DNA from: Marsupella aquatica
Lineage: Eukaryota > Marchantiophyta
Length of the DNA stretch: 64,000 nt
Direction of reading: 5' to 3'
Assembly (NCBI GenBank): GCA_973895155.1
Contig: OZ316891.1
Coordinates: forward strand, 3,968,001-4,032,000
Shown: piece after piece, positions 11,780 through 24,326 of the stretch
How positions within the stretch are numbered: the stretch's first letter is position 1
How the letters are laid out: the number at the start of each line of letters is the position of its first letter
The notes under the pieces: model-generated
Told to the model about the DNA's origin: nothing
The model's input: the letters and a program-made list of their open reading frames with translations, nothing else
Databases searched by the model: none
Made by a program: the position numbers and the translations under genes

Positions 11780-12100
11780 GCCTGATTAACGTAATTTAAG
11801 CAGACGTTAATTGCGACGTTCAGCCGACGTGTGGAAAAGTCCCACCCAACGACGTTTAAGTAGCGACGTTACTAACGATGTACACCCGGACGTTCTTAAC
11901 GTAGCATTACACGACGTACTTAACATTGCCGACTGAGACATTCTCTACTTAACGTTGTATTAGACGACGTTAATATCAACGCGCCATTGTTGATAACATG
12001 GCCTATTGACGTGGCTAGAAATGACGTTAGACATTGTTTAACCAAGTTTGATACGTTGTACATTGCCATGTAAGACACCACGTTTAACGGGTACAATGTA
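11780..12100. repeat. CACTA-1 left subterminal motif array
   Basis: The words ACGTT, GACGTT and ACGACGTT and their complements occur at high density in both orientations. Arrays of short motifs inside the ends are characteristic of CACTA elements, where TnpA-type proteins bind them. The same words recur at the right end, in the centre and in introns of this element. Confidence 0.8.
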
Positions 12101-13079
12101 GTTTAGTTGGTTACTTAGTGTGATGTTTCTTATGACATTTGGTACGGTCTACACAGTAAATAACATGGTTATTTGGTTCTGTATGCGGACATTGGGGAAC
12201 GTAGTCCATCACGATGTTCGGAACAGTTAAGAGTGTAACACAACAGGACGTATACATGATTAGGCACGGTAGTACGTGATTAGGCACGGTAGTACGTGAC
12301 TGGTTCGGGTTGTTGTTTTGGTTCAATATAGAATACATGCATTCATTATACACATTGTAACCTGGAATGATATGCCACCACAAATGGGTGTTTTGAATAC
12401 AAATCCGAGATGTAACATACAAAATTAGGCCTCCTAGCTAATGTAGTTGAGATTGCCTATCACGTCCTGACTATCCGCCTCGCCGGCGCAACTCGTTCCT
12501 CTGGTAATCCTGCTCTGAGGTACTACTATTTGGCTCCGGCGCAGCCTTGCTTCTTGTTGTTCTAGTGCTACGAGGTACCCTAGTGGAATGCCTCTCACCA
12601 CTACTCTTCCTCCTCTCTCTATCTCTTCGTCTTTCTCTATCTCCCTCCTTGCGTCTCTCCCTCCCTCGTCCTCCTTCAGGGAAAAGATCATGAGAAGTCC
12701 CACGTACCATGCTGTCCGCATGGTACCGGGGCCTTCTCCTGGGTACCCTCCTCAAGCGGGACAGTGTCAGCATCCTCATCCTCTGCAATGGGTCGTGCTA
12801 CTAAACCCTCTGGTGTAGTCCAATCCACCTGTATACAAGACACAGTTTCAGTCTAGGTTGGCACAAGATACGCTTTCACTCTACGTCTATGGAATGGTGT
12901 TAATACAATGTAGCCAAGGCATCACTACTTACTGGGAAGTCTTCGGGAGTTGAATCAAGCTTTGCCCATAGGGCTGCCGAGCCATATCGCTTGGAGTACA
13001 AGCGCTTTTGCTCACTTGGGTCGGCATCTCGGCCATACTTTCGCTTCTGCAACAAAAGTCACATTACGTCGTTCAAGAG

Positions 13080-13290
13080 GAGGTACTTTACACACCTCAC
13101 TACTACGTTAAACCAATTGCGTCGTCCCAAACAACGTTACATATTACTCGATGGCATTAACGTTGCAACGACGACATTAGGGATAGTGTAACATCGTCTC
13201 GTGAGATGTAAAGGGTGAAATACGATGATTTGAGCGACGTTCAATTAGGCAATGGAGACGTTAATCTAAAAGAACGACGTTAATTACTGT
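13080..13290. repeat. ACGTT-type motif array in a CACTA-1 TnpA intron
   Basis: Motifs such as ACGTT, ACGACGACATT and CGACGTTAAT cluster between exons of the TnpA-like gene, as in the subterminal arrays. Confidence 0.7.
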
Positions 13291-13775
13291 TTCACACCAA
13301 AGCAGCACCACAAGGCATTGATTTGAATGATTGCGCAATGTGAAATGGAAGAGAACTTACATAGGTTGCAAGAAATCCTCCCCATCCTCCATGCCCCTAG
13401 AAATTCATCACCTTCTTGTGTGATGCCGTTGGTACGGCGAGTAATGAGTAATTCGGTCTAAACTGTGCTTAGCACGCGCGTTAGGGGTATCTTAGGCCGC
13501 TATTATTAGCATAACGATAGTATTTAGGTAGCCATTATGAGTAGGAAATCATTAGTCAATAAGGGGAATTCATGTTCGGACTGGCGGCGTGTCGCCATTC
13601 GCACGCCCGGGTTGCGAGCGTGGAGGGCCCCCCCCTCGGGTCCGTATAACAAACTTAGGGAAGCGGCCACTGACACGCGCTGACTCAGACCATCGGAGTG
13701 GCCTGTACACTACAAGCTTGAACGGTCAGCCTATAAGCAATAAGGAGACGTCGGGTGATCGACGAGCCCTCAAGG

Positions 13776-13783
13776 TATAAAAG
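13776..13783 (+). promoter_or_regulatory. Candidate TATA box of the gag-like unit
   Basis: TATAAAAG lies 108 bp upstream of the gag-like ATG in otherwise GC-rich DNA. Transcription would be expected to start about 30 bp downstream. Confidence 0.5.
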
Positions 13784-13883
13784 AGGAGCCGACCCTTTGT
13801 AGTGCACCTGTCCATCAGTCCACGCGCCAGCTTCGACCCCAGCCCTCTCGTTCTCTCTTAGTCGCCACTGCTATCTCCTCTGA

Positions 13884-16532
13884 ATGTCGCACACGATCCT
13901 CTCCAGTTTGGCCATTCGATTCTGGACGCAGTTCCTATCTACCGGAAGACACTTGGCCGACTCATTGAAACACGCCAACCCGCGCCGATATGAAATCGAA
14001 CGCGAGTACAAGAGAGCCATCCGCCTAGCAGGACGACACCACTATATCCTTAACTTTGACTACCCGTCTCAGAGCGAGCTTTACCGACCAGCAGAGGTAT
14101 CTAGGTACTTCTTCAATGGAGACAAATATATCGGTTTTTGGGAAGCATTGCTTCGGCTTCCGGATGAGGTCTTCAATATCCCGGGTATGATCGACTTGCA
14201 ACGGCATCACTTTGACCACATCCCTGCTCAGGTTCGGGCTATCATCAACAGCGGGTCCAGCACTACCCGTTCGACAAGGCCGTCTGCACTTGCTTCGGAG
14301 AACTTCTACCAGCACCTGCAGAGCTTCATGGGAACTAGACCCTCAACCGTCGGTGCCGGCCCAGTCGACCCCATACCCATACCCGCGCCAACGCAGACTC
14401 AAGCTCAGCCTCAGTCTCAGCCCTCGTCTCAGCCTCAGCCTAGCCAACCCCCACCGCGGATCGCCCCGCCAGTACAAGTATGCTCCGTCATCAACGCTGT
14501 GGACCTTAGCGACGACGACGTGGCTACCCCACCCTTGCTCAGGCGGCCCAGAGGAGCGAACACTCAGGGGGCCGACACTACATCGTCCCCTCCCCATTTC
14601 CGGACCCAAGGAGCGGCTCCAACAGACAACATGGTGACCATGGCCGCCCCGGGCCCAATACTAACGGCGGTAGCACTACCTATGCCCGATCGAGAGGATG
14701 GGGAGGTGTCACCCTCCCCGAGCCAGTCACGGGGGAAGAAGAGGAAGGAACCCGCTGCTGCATCTGGGTTACCGATGGCCACGGTAGCCGCGGCCAAGGT
14801 GACAATGCACCGCATGGGGAAAAACATGCATAAAAACATCCTCCATCCCAAACATGCGGTGTACCTGAAAACTCAGGGATTTGAGCACCTCGCCTCTCTC
14901 CCCTGGAACACTTGCAGGTACTACAGGGAGGACATGACGGAATTCGTCAAGAATTATGATGACGCACGTCAACATACTCGGCTGCGGGGAAGGAATATGT
15001 CCCTCACGGAAGAACGGCTCAAGATGATCTTTGGGTTACCCAAAGGTGACCACCGAGTCGAATCACGGGCTCCCAGGGGCAAGGGAGCCAAGTACCAATC
15101 CTCGAGTTTTCCCTCCAAGGGATCAGTGGACAATGGGTTCGTGATGAGGACCTGCCTCATCCCCGAGATAGTTGAGCGACTGGAGTTCCAAAGGTACGCC
15201 CTCCACATGATGGAACCCCGGGGGGAGATCTCCGCTGCCCAGGTTATCCAGGTCGAGAACTATCAACCTAGGAAGTGGGCGTTGTACTTCGCTAAGAAAT
15301 TCCATGAAGAGATGGAGCGGCGAAGAAAGACGCTATACATTGGCAGGAAGGCTTATTTCGCTAGCCACATTGAGATCATTCTCGAGTGGTACGCTCAGTT
15401 TGATCGACGAACCCTTCCCCGTATCAACGTAACAAAGCTGGTCCCAGCTAGGTGGGTTTTCCCGGCCTTGGAGAGACGGCCCCAACCCAAGGCCCGAAGT
15501 CCAGCGGCCACGCAGGCTTCACCCATCCCACCTCCACAAGTAGTTGTAGCCGTGGCCGAGGAGGTACCGGATGGGTCGGTAATCGCAACCGTAGATGCGA
15601 TCAACCAGGCCGGGCCAAGTACAGAAGTCAGGACAGCGGAGGCCTTACTCGAGCCCTGGTCTCCCAAAGACCCACCGGTGGCTATTTTGGAGGACCAGAC
15701 ATTGCTAGAGGAGGACACTCCAACCCCTTCCAACACTACGTCCCTAGGGCTGGATGTCACTGCCCCGGCCCCCGAGCGTGTTGACGTCTGCCCGTGCCCA
15801 ACTCCGGATAGGCACAACCTGGACCACCCAGAACTCTTCGTACCGGGTACATTTTTGAACGGGCTTCTAGGAGATTTCTCTCATCAAATTGCCCGGGATA
15901 CCGGGGAGTTCATGGCCCGGAAGGTAGCCTGTTTCTTCAATCAGGAGTTGGTTGCCGTAGTAAAGGCAGGTCAGGCCCAGTCAAAGGCCCTTCATAGGAT
16001 AGAGCGGTACCGGGTGGAGTCCGTATACTTAAAGAACAAAGTTGCGGCTCAAGAGGCTGAGCTTCTGCAACTACGACCCAAAGTTGCAACCGCCGATGAG
16101 TTGTTAGCGAAGGCGCACGCCCTTACCGCCCTAGCCGAACAGGCCAAAGCTGGGAACGAGGCCGAGATTGCACGACTCTGGAACCAGATTGATAGTTTGA
16201 AGAATCAAACTGTCATCTGGTAGAAAGACCTGGAGGAGGCTGAAGAACGGGATCAGCGGGACACTGTGGAGATAGCCACGCTACAAGCCGAAGTGGCGCG
16301 GCTCCAAACCGAAGCCGAGAAGCAGGACCAGTTGGTGGGCAAGCTGACGAGTGACACCCAGCAGCTGGAGGAGGCATGCCAAGAGGCAGCGGAGGAGACG
16401 GACGCGGTGAAGCGAGAGAACGAATCTCTACTGGACCAGGTCCAGCTCCTCAAGGCGGACAACAACAGACTTCGTAAGCAGCGGGATGGCCGCTCCCACT
16501 CGGGCAGCTCTGGCAAGCGTGCCAGGCATTAG
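13884..16532 (+). CDS. Gag-like coiled-coil protein of the 4.49-kb unit, with in-frame UAG
   Basis: An uninterrupted 779-codon frame ends at TAG 16221-16223. The same frame then continues for 102 more codons to TAG at 16530-16532. An N-terminal part (residues about 1-130) is followed by a Pro/Gln-rich linker (150-200), a central conserved segment (about 300-520, with EERLKMIFGLPKGD and GRKAYFASHIEIILEWYAQF), a second Pro/Ala-rich linker and a long C-terminal heptad-type coiled coil that runs on past the TAG. No catalytic or zinc motif is visible. The copy at 33371-35640 preserves the same blocks. I do not recognise the family; structural (Gag-like) function is inferred from context. Confidence 0.7.
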
Positions 16533-17121
16533 CGGCAGAGTAGGAATAGAATAGGGTTAGGAATAGCTAAATCAGGCTATGGGGACAGGAACCTGCCCTA
16601 GTTAGAGCAGCACCGCCATGCTGTCCAGCCTGCGTAGGTTAGGATTTCTAATAAGACACAACCCATTTTTGGACTGACAGTCAGATTAGTTAGGACCTAA
16701 GTCAGCGAATCTTCGGGCGGGAGGACACTCCGTTCCTCGACCCTTAGTATTTAGTGCACCCCTCGGTAGAGGCAGGGGGGTTTTTAGTCTCAGTGTTGGA
16801 CGTCCGCGGTATGTGCGGGGAGTCCCGACCTCTGGGAGTGAAAGAGTACCAAGGGGAGGGTGTAAGACTAAGCTCGTTGGGCGAGTGTGGAGCCGGGCTC
16901 CATTGTAGTGTACACCCTCGGCCTCGGACCTGTTCACTCCAGAGCATTTGGGTCAACTAAGTGTACGCGTATGTCTCTTATGGAGTAAAATCCCTTCCCG
17001 TTATTTTCTTCATGTAAATCGAGATTTTATGCTTGTGCGTATGTATGTGTGTGAATCTTGTGTATAGGTGCCAACGCTTGGCCGAACGCACTACCCAAGT
17101 AGTGCACGGGGTGCAGCTTGC

Positions 17122-17610
17122 GTGTACCCCGGGTACGCAACTCTTGTATAATTGGCAGGGGTCTACATTTTTATATGGACTAAAAAGTTGGCTATACAAA
17201 ATTATTAAAATTTGAAAAAACCTGGGTTTTCCACTTTTAAAAATTTTCAAGTCATATGAAAGGTTTGGTTCTCCTCTTTTTCCATATGAAATTAAAAAAT
17301 ATTCCTATACATGTTGTAGTTTCTATTAAAAGATTTTTAAAATTTTAATAAAAATCCTAAAAAGCTAGCTAGTTTGGCTGTAGACCCCTGTATTAAAAAA
17401 AAGTCATATAATTTGGTTTTGATCAACTTTTTATACATCAAAACATATTCGGAATTTTTTTTAAGTTACATTTTTGGATTCCTTGAGTTGAGAGGTACAA
17501 GACTTTAGTAAACTAAAATGAAATCTAAGATGGTCTAAGGATATAGGGTCATTATAAGGAATTAAAAACTTGATTTATAAAAAGGGGAGTTGCATACCCG
17601 GGGCATGTAC
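17122..17610. repeat. Foldback element with two nested inverted repeats
   Basis: The outer arms (17122-17143 and 17587-17610) are near-complementary, containing CCCCGGGTACGCAACTC and its inverse. Inner arms CAGGGGTCTACA (17156-17167) and TGTAGACCCCTG (17379-17390) are exact. The interior is strongly AT-rich, unlike the GC-rich unit around it, which suggests a MITE or foldback element inserted into the gag-like unit. Confidence 0.65.
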
Positions 17611-19149
17611 GTGGTTGCGAGCCCGGGTTGAGCACCCATATCATCAAAATCCGGATCGAAGGCGGACAATACGAAGGCTTAGAAGCCCTTAAGCCAGGGT
17701 CGATCCTGCTATCGACTGAGGTACGGTCCGGCGGCGGAACACAAATCATACCTAGGAGGTGTCCGTATATGACGATAGGCGCACTTAGCGCTATTTTACG
17801 TAAGTTGGGTGCATTCCGTGCCTCCCTCCCTGCCCGAACCCTCATTTTGACAAAGGATGTGCCTGTTTAAGCCGAAGCCCGGAGTAAGGCCAAGGCTGAC
17901 AACGTGACATCTTGCCACTCGCTTTTCGAACAGCAGTGGCCTTGTCTCCCATACGCACTCGCTTTCCAACTGGGGTGTCCGGGGCTGCTTCGAGTTCACT
18001 AACAATCAACTTGAAGTCAGCTTCGCTCATGCCATCAGGTTTCTTATACTCCCCCGTCCTTATGCACCTGAGTTTGCGCACCTTTGCTCTCCACCTGAAC
18101 CGTCGATCAGCGAGGTGATTCACAATCTTCTTCCTGATGTGGCGGTAGTCAATCTCTCGCCCATTTCTGAATCCAGCCTGCACATCATTCAGGAGCACCT
18201 GGAACTTCTTTTCGTTATGTACCAGCTCCTTCCAGGTCGTCCAACCGGGGCAGTGTTTAGTTACACAGGTCTGCACTCTGTTTGTGAGTGCTTTCTCATC
18301 CAGAACGTCTGGCCTTGCATCAAAAGCAGCAAGGGTGATGGTGGGGAGGTGCTCCTTGCTGGCAGGAGCTTGTTGAGGATGTGATCGCTGCTCTAAATGT
18401 GAGTGCTCCTTTCTCCTCTCTGCTCCATGATGTCGATCTCCCCTGCGTCTCTTTGACCTTGATGTCTTTGCATTGTGCTCATTGGTTCCTTTCCCCTTTC
18501 ACCTTCTCCTTTCAGTGCTGCTATTTGACAAAGACTGAGATCGCCTCCTCCTCCTATGTGCTTGACGGTCCCTCCTCTCATCGTCTGCCCTGTATCTCTC
18601 ATGTGCAATCCTCACTTGACTCTTGATAGGGGTTCGAGCAGTTGCCTGAGAATCTAGCTGGATCTCATAGAAGGTTGGATCGTCCCAACCATCGTCTGCT
18701 AGTGTTGGGAATGTAGGTAGCAGATCAATCGATGCCCCATCAAGCTCTCCAATGACATCTGGCGCTTCAACCTCGGCCACCTCCTCTTGGTCGGGAGCAT
18801 TGGCCTCAATACTCTCCAGGTACTCTATAAACCTGGACTCCTTCGTTCCCTATCCTCCCATGAATTTCCAGCTATGGTTGAAGGCCTGAACTAGTGAATG
18901 TGTTGAACGTAGTGCTGCATGCACCTTCTCCATCTCCTCTAGATCCTCCATGGCCACCTTCACTGCATCAAAGTTCACACTGCATGGAAGGTAGCCTGGA
19001 TGAGACATGGCGGGCAATTTTGTGAGGTAGAGGAGACCAAGAGAGGTGAGGATTAGAGGTGCATTGGGGAATGTTGAATGTGACTCGCATTCGAACACGA
19101 CCCCGATGTTTTCTGAAGGAAATGACCGGGGAAACGCTTAACCACGCGG

Positions 19150-19370
19150 GCTCGCCGTTTTGGGAAATTTACGTCATTTTAACGTCTCTTTAACGTCGCT
19201 TTAATGTCTCGTTTACGTCTCTTCCAAACGACGTTTCCTATGAGCACCTTGTCCTAAATGACGTTAAGTTTAGGAACGTTGTTCTGTAAGATGTAACCGA
19301 CATCGGACGAGGTGTAAGCGGGACATTAAATGTTAGGGTTTTTGAAAAAAACGACGTTAAAACTAATATT
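19150..19370. promoter_or_regulatory. Central divergent promoter region of CACTA-1 with motif array
   Basis: It lies between the divergent starts of the TnpA-like gene (19008, - strand) and the TNP2 gene (19465, + strand). It is dense in AACGTCTC, ACGTCGC, ACGACGTT and GACGTT words shared with the subterminal arrays. In En/Spm, TnpA sites near the promoter allow autoregulation; the same is inferred here. Confidence 0.65.
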
Positions 19371-21069
19371 AGGTTGTAATTTGTAGGGTTTTAAGGATGG
19401 GTTTTTGTGAGGGGTTTTGTATAGGTTTTTCTCAAATGAGAGATGGTTTTATTGGTTGCAAGACATGGTGATCTATGACTCTCTGTCCGATGACACAGAT
19501 GATGGGGATACGATTGTTGGTCGCAGATACCGGGATCATGATAGGGATAGGGATTATTCTCCTGATAGGAGGAGGGACTACTCGCCAGAGCGGAGGAGGG
19601 ATGACTCGCCAAGAAGGAGGAGGGACTACTCTCAGGAGAGGAGGAGGGACTACTCGCCTGAGAGGAGGTCGAGACATCGTAGATCCCGACGTCATCGCCA
19701 TCGAGTGAGGCAGGAAGATAGGAGAGATAGGAGCCCCCATCGGCCATATGACGTTCATCATCATCCAGAGCCCCATGGTCACAGCTCACCTTCCTCTTTG
19801 GACGAGGGGTTTGGAGAGGCCATGGCTGCTCTTCATGGGATTGGACCAGTCCGGAAGATGCCTTGCCCTTGTAGACAATGCAAGGGTGTTGTATCTCACG
19901 AGAGGACTATTGTCGTTAGCCATTTAGGGATGCATGGTCGTCATGTACCACCAATACCCAAGGTGAGTTTCCTTCTTATTGCAAAACCATTTTGCTTAAC
20001 TTTAACTATCACAAGGTTGGAGTACTTTGCCTTCAATCATGAATGCTCAAGTTTGCTGGCATGCTGAGATTTTCTTGCTTACATGTGGAACAGATTCTGG
20101 TTGTGCCGTCACCTCCTAAGGACAGCATGAGAGAGGTTGCACGTCGAGCTCTGACTGCACTGGTATTGCGTTTGATTATATATGACTTTGTATCAAATAT
20201 TGAATTTCACAATTGTAGGATGGTGCATATGTTACTCCTACACCTCACCCATCCATGATGACAATGTCAGTGCGTGCCTTTCACCTACGTGCCACTCTAA
20301 ATTTTGATGATGATGAAGATGATGACTTGGAGCCTAATGATTTGGATAGTGACCATGAGGAGTACCATGATGCATATGATGGAGAGTTTGATGAGGATGA
20401 TGGAGATGAGGGGGATGCACCCATTCTTGAAGAGGATGCATTTTCCCACCTTGTGGACATTCACTTTGGACCACATGCACCTGAGGGCATGAGGCCTACC
20501 ATGGAAGTAGACCAGGATGATTGGGACTAGTTGAAAATGGAAGCCAAAACTCCACTCTTCTTGGATTCTCCATCATCACGGTAAGCTTCTTTTTTTCACA
20601 ATATTAAATGAAATTAGGGTTTGATCTAGCCCAAGACTCTACTTATGAACTTGTACAGGCCACACTCAATGTCATACCTCAAACTAATTATCCCCTAGTT
20701 TCACGAATGCAGGTTGGGTGCCACTTTGCTGATGTTGAATTTGCAGGGAGTTTTCAACACTTCAGACGTCCATACAGATGCACTCTTCCAACTATTCCAC
20801 CAAAAACTCTTGCCCCAACCAAACACTCTTCCTGGTTGTGTGAGGGAAGCTAAGAAGTTGTTAACCTCAATTGGATTGGCTTTAGAGACTATCCATATGT
20901 GTCCAAGTGGATGCATCCTATACAGAGGGACATACTTGGACGACACAGAGTGCCCAGAGGCACAATGTAAGCTTCCACGATACCGGCCCAACACCATTGG
21001 CGAAAAAATTCTAGAGAAGGTGAGATAAGATCTCCTGCTATGATCGGAAGACATTTGTTACAAAATTAA

Positions 21070-21400
21070 TGTAGGAGTCCATAGAGTTACGTTTCAAAAA
21101 ATGTTGTTTAAATTGTCTAGTGCGGCTTTTTCCCATTTGACGTTGTCTAGGTTAACGTAACAAACTTTTACAACGTATATCAGGAGGTATCTTACGTATC
21201 ATAGTATATACGACGTACCTTACATCTTACTCAATGACATAAAATTATTATCGTCATTACTGACGAGGTTACTTTAAACCTGCCGACGTTATGAACGTCG
21301 TCTCAATTTACCTCGTGTATCACAAGGTATTTAAGGTAACACGATGATTTGTTCGACGTTTAATCTCAATTAACGTCGGAGGGTTCGTTGTGACTGTGGT
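21070..21400. repeat. Motif array in a TNP2 intron of CACTA-1
   Basis: The intron 21020-21408 is filled with ACGTT, GACGTTA, CGACGTT and AACGTCG words in both orientations, the same vocabulary as the subterminal arrays. Confidence 0.7.
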
Positions 21401-23596
21401 TTTTGCAGGTCTTCAGGTATTTCCCGATCACACCCCGACTACAACATCTGTATCGACAGAAACATCTATCGGCACTCCAAACTTGGCATGTTGAGAACAA
21501 GTCCCCACCAGGGATTATGCGGTATCACCACGACAGCCCAGCATGGAAGCATATTGACACCACTTGGCCTGATTTTTCTCTGGAGCCGCGGAATGTTTGA
21601 TTGGGGTTGGCAATAGATGGGGTAAACCCATACAAGCAACGACGCAAGCCTAAGTCCATATGGCCAGTTCTCTGATAAATCAGAATATCCCTCCATGGTT
21701 GGCGATGAAGAAAGGTCATGTTCTTCTCCTCGCTATCATTCCTGGTCCTCAAGCCTGTAAGAATCCGGATATTTGTTTGGCTCCAGCTTATGAAGAATTG
21801 CAAAAGCTATGGGAGTTTGGGGCAGTGACCACAGATGTCACTCGTGCACCGGATAATGGGAGGACATTTCAGATGAGGGCGATGATCACCCACTGCACCA
21901 CTGATGGTCCAGGTAATGCTCAGTCACTGAAAATTTTTGACATGCATTGTGCAAGGTCCTATTGCATGGGTCAATGTTTATGGCCTAACAATTTTTTTCC
22001 ATTCATTCACAGGTATGGCCACAATATCCGGGTTGAAGGTGGCTGGTTATTCTGCTTGCCCTTCATGTGGTCCCGAGTTGCATGGGAGATATTCTAACCA
22101 CTTGCACAAAACCACATATGAGGGCAATAGGGTTCGATTACCAATGGATGATATCTTGCAACATAATACCACACATTGGGCTGAGACTGAGTTTAGGCCA
22201 TGTCCCAATGGGCCCTCAGCTGAGGCCCAAATTCAGATGGCAGAGAAAGTGGAGGCAAAGTTACTTCAACCCAAGCACTCTGGTGTCAATAGGCGCTCAG
22301 CTTTATGGGACTTGCCATATTGGAGGGTAAGTAAAATAAATTTACCTTCTTTTAAGTTAGTGACTTGTAGACTTATTTTCTTTATGAATTTCTTACTAAC
22401 AAAACCTGATTCTCCACTCATTTTGCAGATCCTCCAGATACGATGGTTGTTGGACCCCATGCATATTGAAGTAAATGTTGCCAAGAACCTGGTGAAGCAC
22501 ATTTATGACATGAATGATACTCGTGGGGTCCGAGAGGATGCAAAGCAGGTTGGAGTGGTGAAGAGTTGTTGGATAACTCGAGATGGGGAGAAGCCACCTG
22601 CTCCTTGGGTTTTTCCAAGACAGATATTGAAGGAGATGAACGGGATGATATGTGAAATGAAGTTCCCTAGCCATTACGTAGCCGGCTTCCGTGGGTGCAC
22701 TACAAGGGATGACCACATACCCCCAATAGGCTTGAAGTCTCATGATTATCACAAGTTGATTTAGCATGTGTTACATGCTGTCTTGCATTGTTGCGATGAT
22801 TCTAGAGAGCGACGCCTACTCCGACATACAGTATATGAGTTGTGCTCCATTTTCAGGTGAGCATATTCTTGTTGGCATATATTTATGCTATGATCATTGC
22901 ATATGTTTATCATACTAATAATTTGATAAAATTTTGAGTACCCCATACAGGTGGGTATGCGCCAAGGAAATAAAAACACGATTTCGGACCGAACGAGAAC
23001 TATTTCCTCTAAACGAGAAGTGTATTTTCATTTTCTGCCGAATCTCGCGAAATCGGCAGTTTTTTTCATCAAAAATACGTTTTTGGGGAAATAATGTAAT
23101 TCGTATCAGAGTTCGGATTGAAACAGCAAATTTAATAATGATCAAAACCAATGAAATTCATGCTAACAAACATTCATATTATCAAGGAACAATTAGATCC
23201 GAAAAACTTTCTCCTCAACCTCATATTCACGCTCTCCGAAGATATATGAAAGGTCTTATCTATAAATCCATATCCACGTTTCGAGCCAAGTGCGATAACT
23301 GTATTGGACTCCGGATTTGAATGAGCCATGAAAGCTCTGACCCAATCTCAGTTTTCTCAATTTTCTCAGTTTTTGGATATTTACCAAAAATATTTTACAT
23401 CACAGTCGATAAGAATTACTTTCGTCAAACTTACCTTGCAGTTACCTCCGCAATTGACCAGTTACCTCCGCAAGTGACCATAGTCAACATGCCATTCTTT
23501 CAACAGCAATGCACAGTCCGATAAAATTATCACGAAAACTACGGGCGACAAAAATACTAGTCGACAATACTAAGATCCTTCGGTTCATCGGTTAAA

Positions 23597-23815
23597 TTTC
23601 AAAATTCCTATCCATATGAAGAAAACTCTTCGCAATACCAACATCAGATAAATTTATCGCTTCAATTTCAAAATTGCAACTTCCATATGAAGGAACCACT
23701 TTTGCAATACCAACATCAGATAAATTTATCGCTTCAATTTCAAATTGCAACTTCCATATGAAGGAACCACTTTTGCAATACCAACATAAGATAAATTTAT
23801 CGCTTCAATTTCAAA
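23597..23815 (+). repeat. 72-bp tandem repeat, nearly three copies
   Basis: Units starting at GATAAATTTATCGCTTC recur at 23647, 23719 and 23790 with only small differences, preceded by a more diverged partial unit. Confidence 0.85.
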
Positions 23816-24085
23816 ACTATATAATTTTGCCACGATGCACGTGTGAGAATGAAATTGGAAATCCAAGAAATATACCCTTTTCTGCTATTTTATCGTTTAG
23901 GGTGACAGCCAATCAAAAGTGGACATGTGGGCCAACCCCTCAACAGACACTATAAATGGGCCACTGCCGATAAGTTTTTCGCATAGGAGGATGCGATAAG
24001 TTTATTGCACTCCGCATTCGAATTGAAAATATGACTTCCTCAGACACCTAAGCCCTAAATTCAATCTTTCACAAAAATGACAACT

Positions 24086-24326
24086 CCGATAAATTTATCA
24101 GATTCTCGATTACTCCTCTTTCCATGAAAGGAATGAAGACTCCGATAAATTTATCAGAATGAAGGCAACACCTCTCTAAACACTGGATCAAATGATTGCA
24201 ATAGAGGAATGCAGAATGCGATAAATTTATCGCAGTCCGCTCGGATCTGGACATTTTACACTAAATGACTAGTTAGTCTTACATGGAGAACTTGAACAGG
24301 AATGGCTGTTCCGATAAATTTATCGG
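24086..24326. repeat. Four spaced GATAAATTTATC palindromes
   Basis: Copies lie at 24086-24101, 24142-24157, 24218-24233 (perfect 16-bp palindrome GCGATAAATTTATCGC) and 24311-24326 (perfect CCGATAAATTTATCGG), roughly 55-95 bp apart. Related words occur in the 72-bp repeats. They could be binding sites for the transposase that mobilises this element. Confidence 0.75.

Larger units (their letters stand above)
13419..17909 (+). mobile_element. 4.49-kb insertion with gag-like ORF, no LTRs seen
   Basis: It begins TGTGATGCC and ends CAACGTGACA, flanked by TCTTG at 13414-13418 and 17910-17914. TGT...ACA ends with a 5-bp duplication are the usual marks of LTR-retrotransposon integration. However, no direct terminal repeat could be found by eye, and no reverse transcriptase, integrase or RNase H is encoded. 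It interrupts the CACTA-1 TnpA gene. A related, more decayed unit lies at 32692-36543, sharing gag-like segments and 3' segments such as GGGGAGTCCCG. It may be a non-autonomous retroelement with unrecognised or lost LTRs, or a new class. Confidence 0.75.
12434..19008 (-). pseudogene. TnpA-like accessory protein of CACTA-1 (broken, split by an insertion)
   Basis: The gene is read from ATG 19008 downward. Exon 1 (19008 to about 18500) has an in-frame TAG at 18850-18852, then an acidic stretch and an Arg/Ser-rich end. A second exon (about 18400-17910) holds VQAGFRNGREID and a basic region, collinear with IKDSFRNGAEID of the intact CACTA-2 protein (56433-58307). The 4.49-kb insertion follows. A third exon at about 13048-12933 (KRKYGRDADP...) matches CACTA-2 exon 2 in position and pattern. 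The last exon region (about 12840-12434) is Arg-rich. The likely role is sequence-specific DNA binding to subterminal motifs, by analogy with En/Spm TnpA. Confidence 0.75.

Noticed and set aside
14343-15817. Long - strand frames opposite the gag-like ORF
   Set aside because: Shadow frames of GC-rich coding DNA; the + strand frame has continuous domain-like structure.
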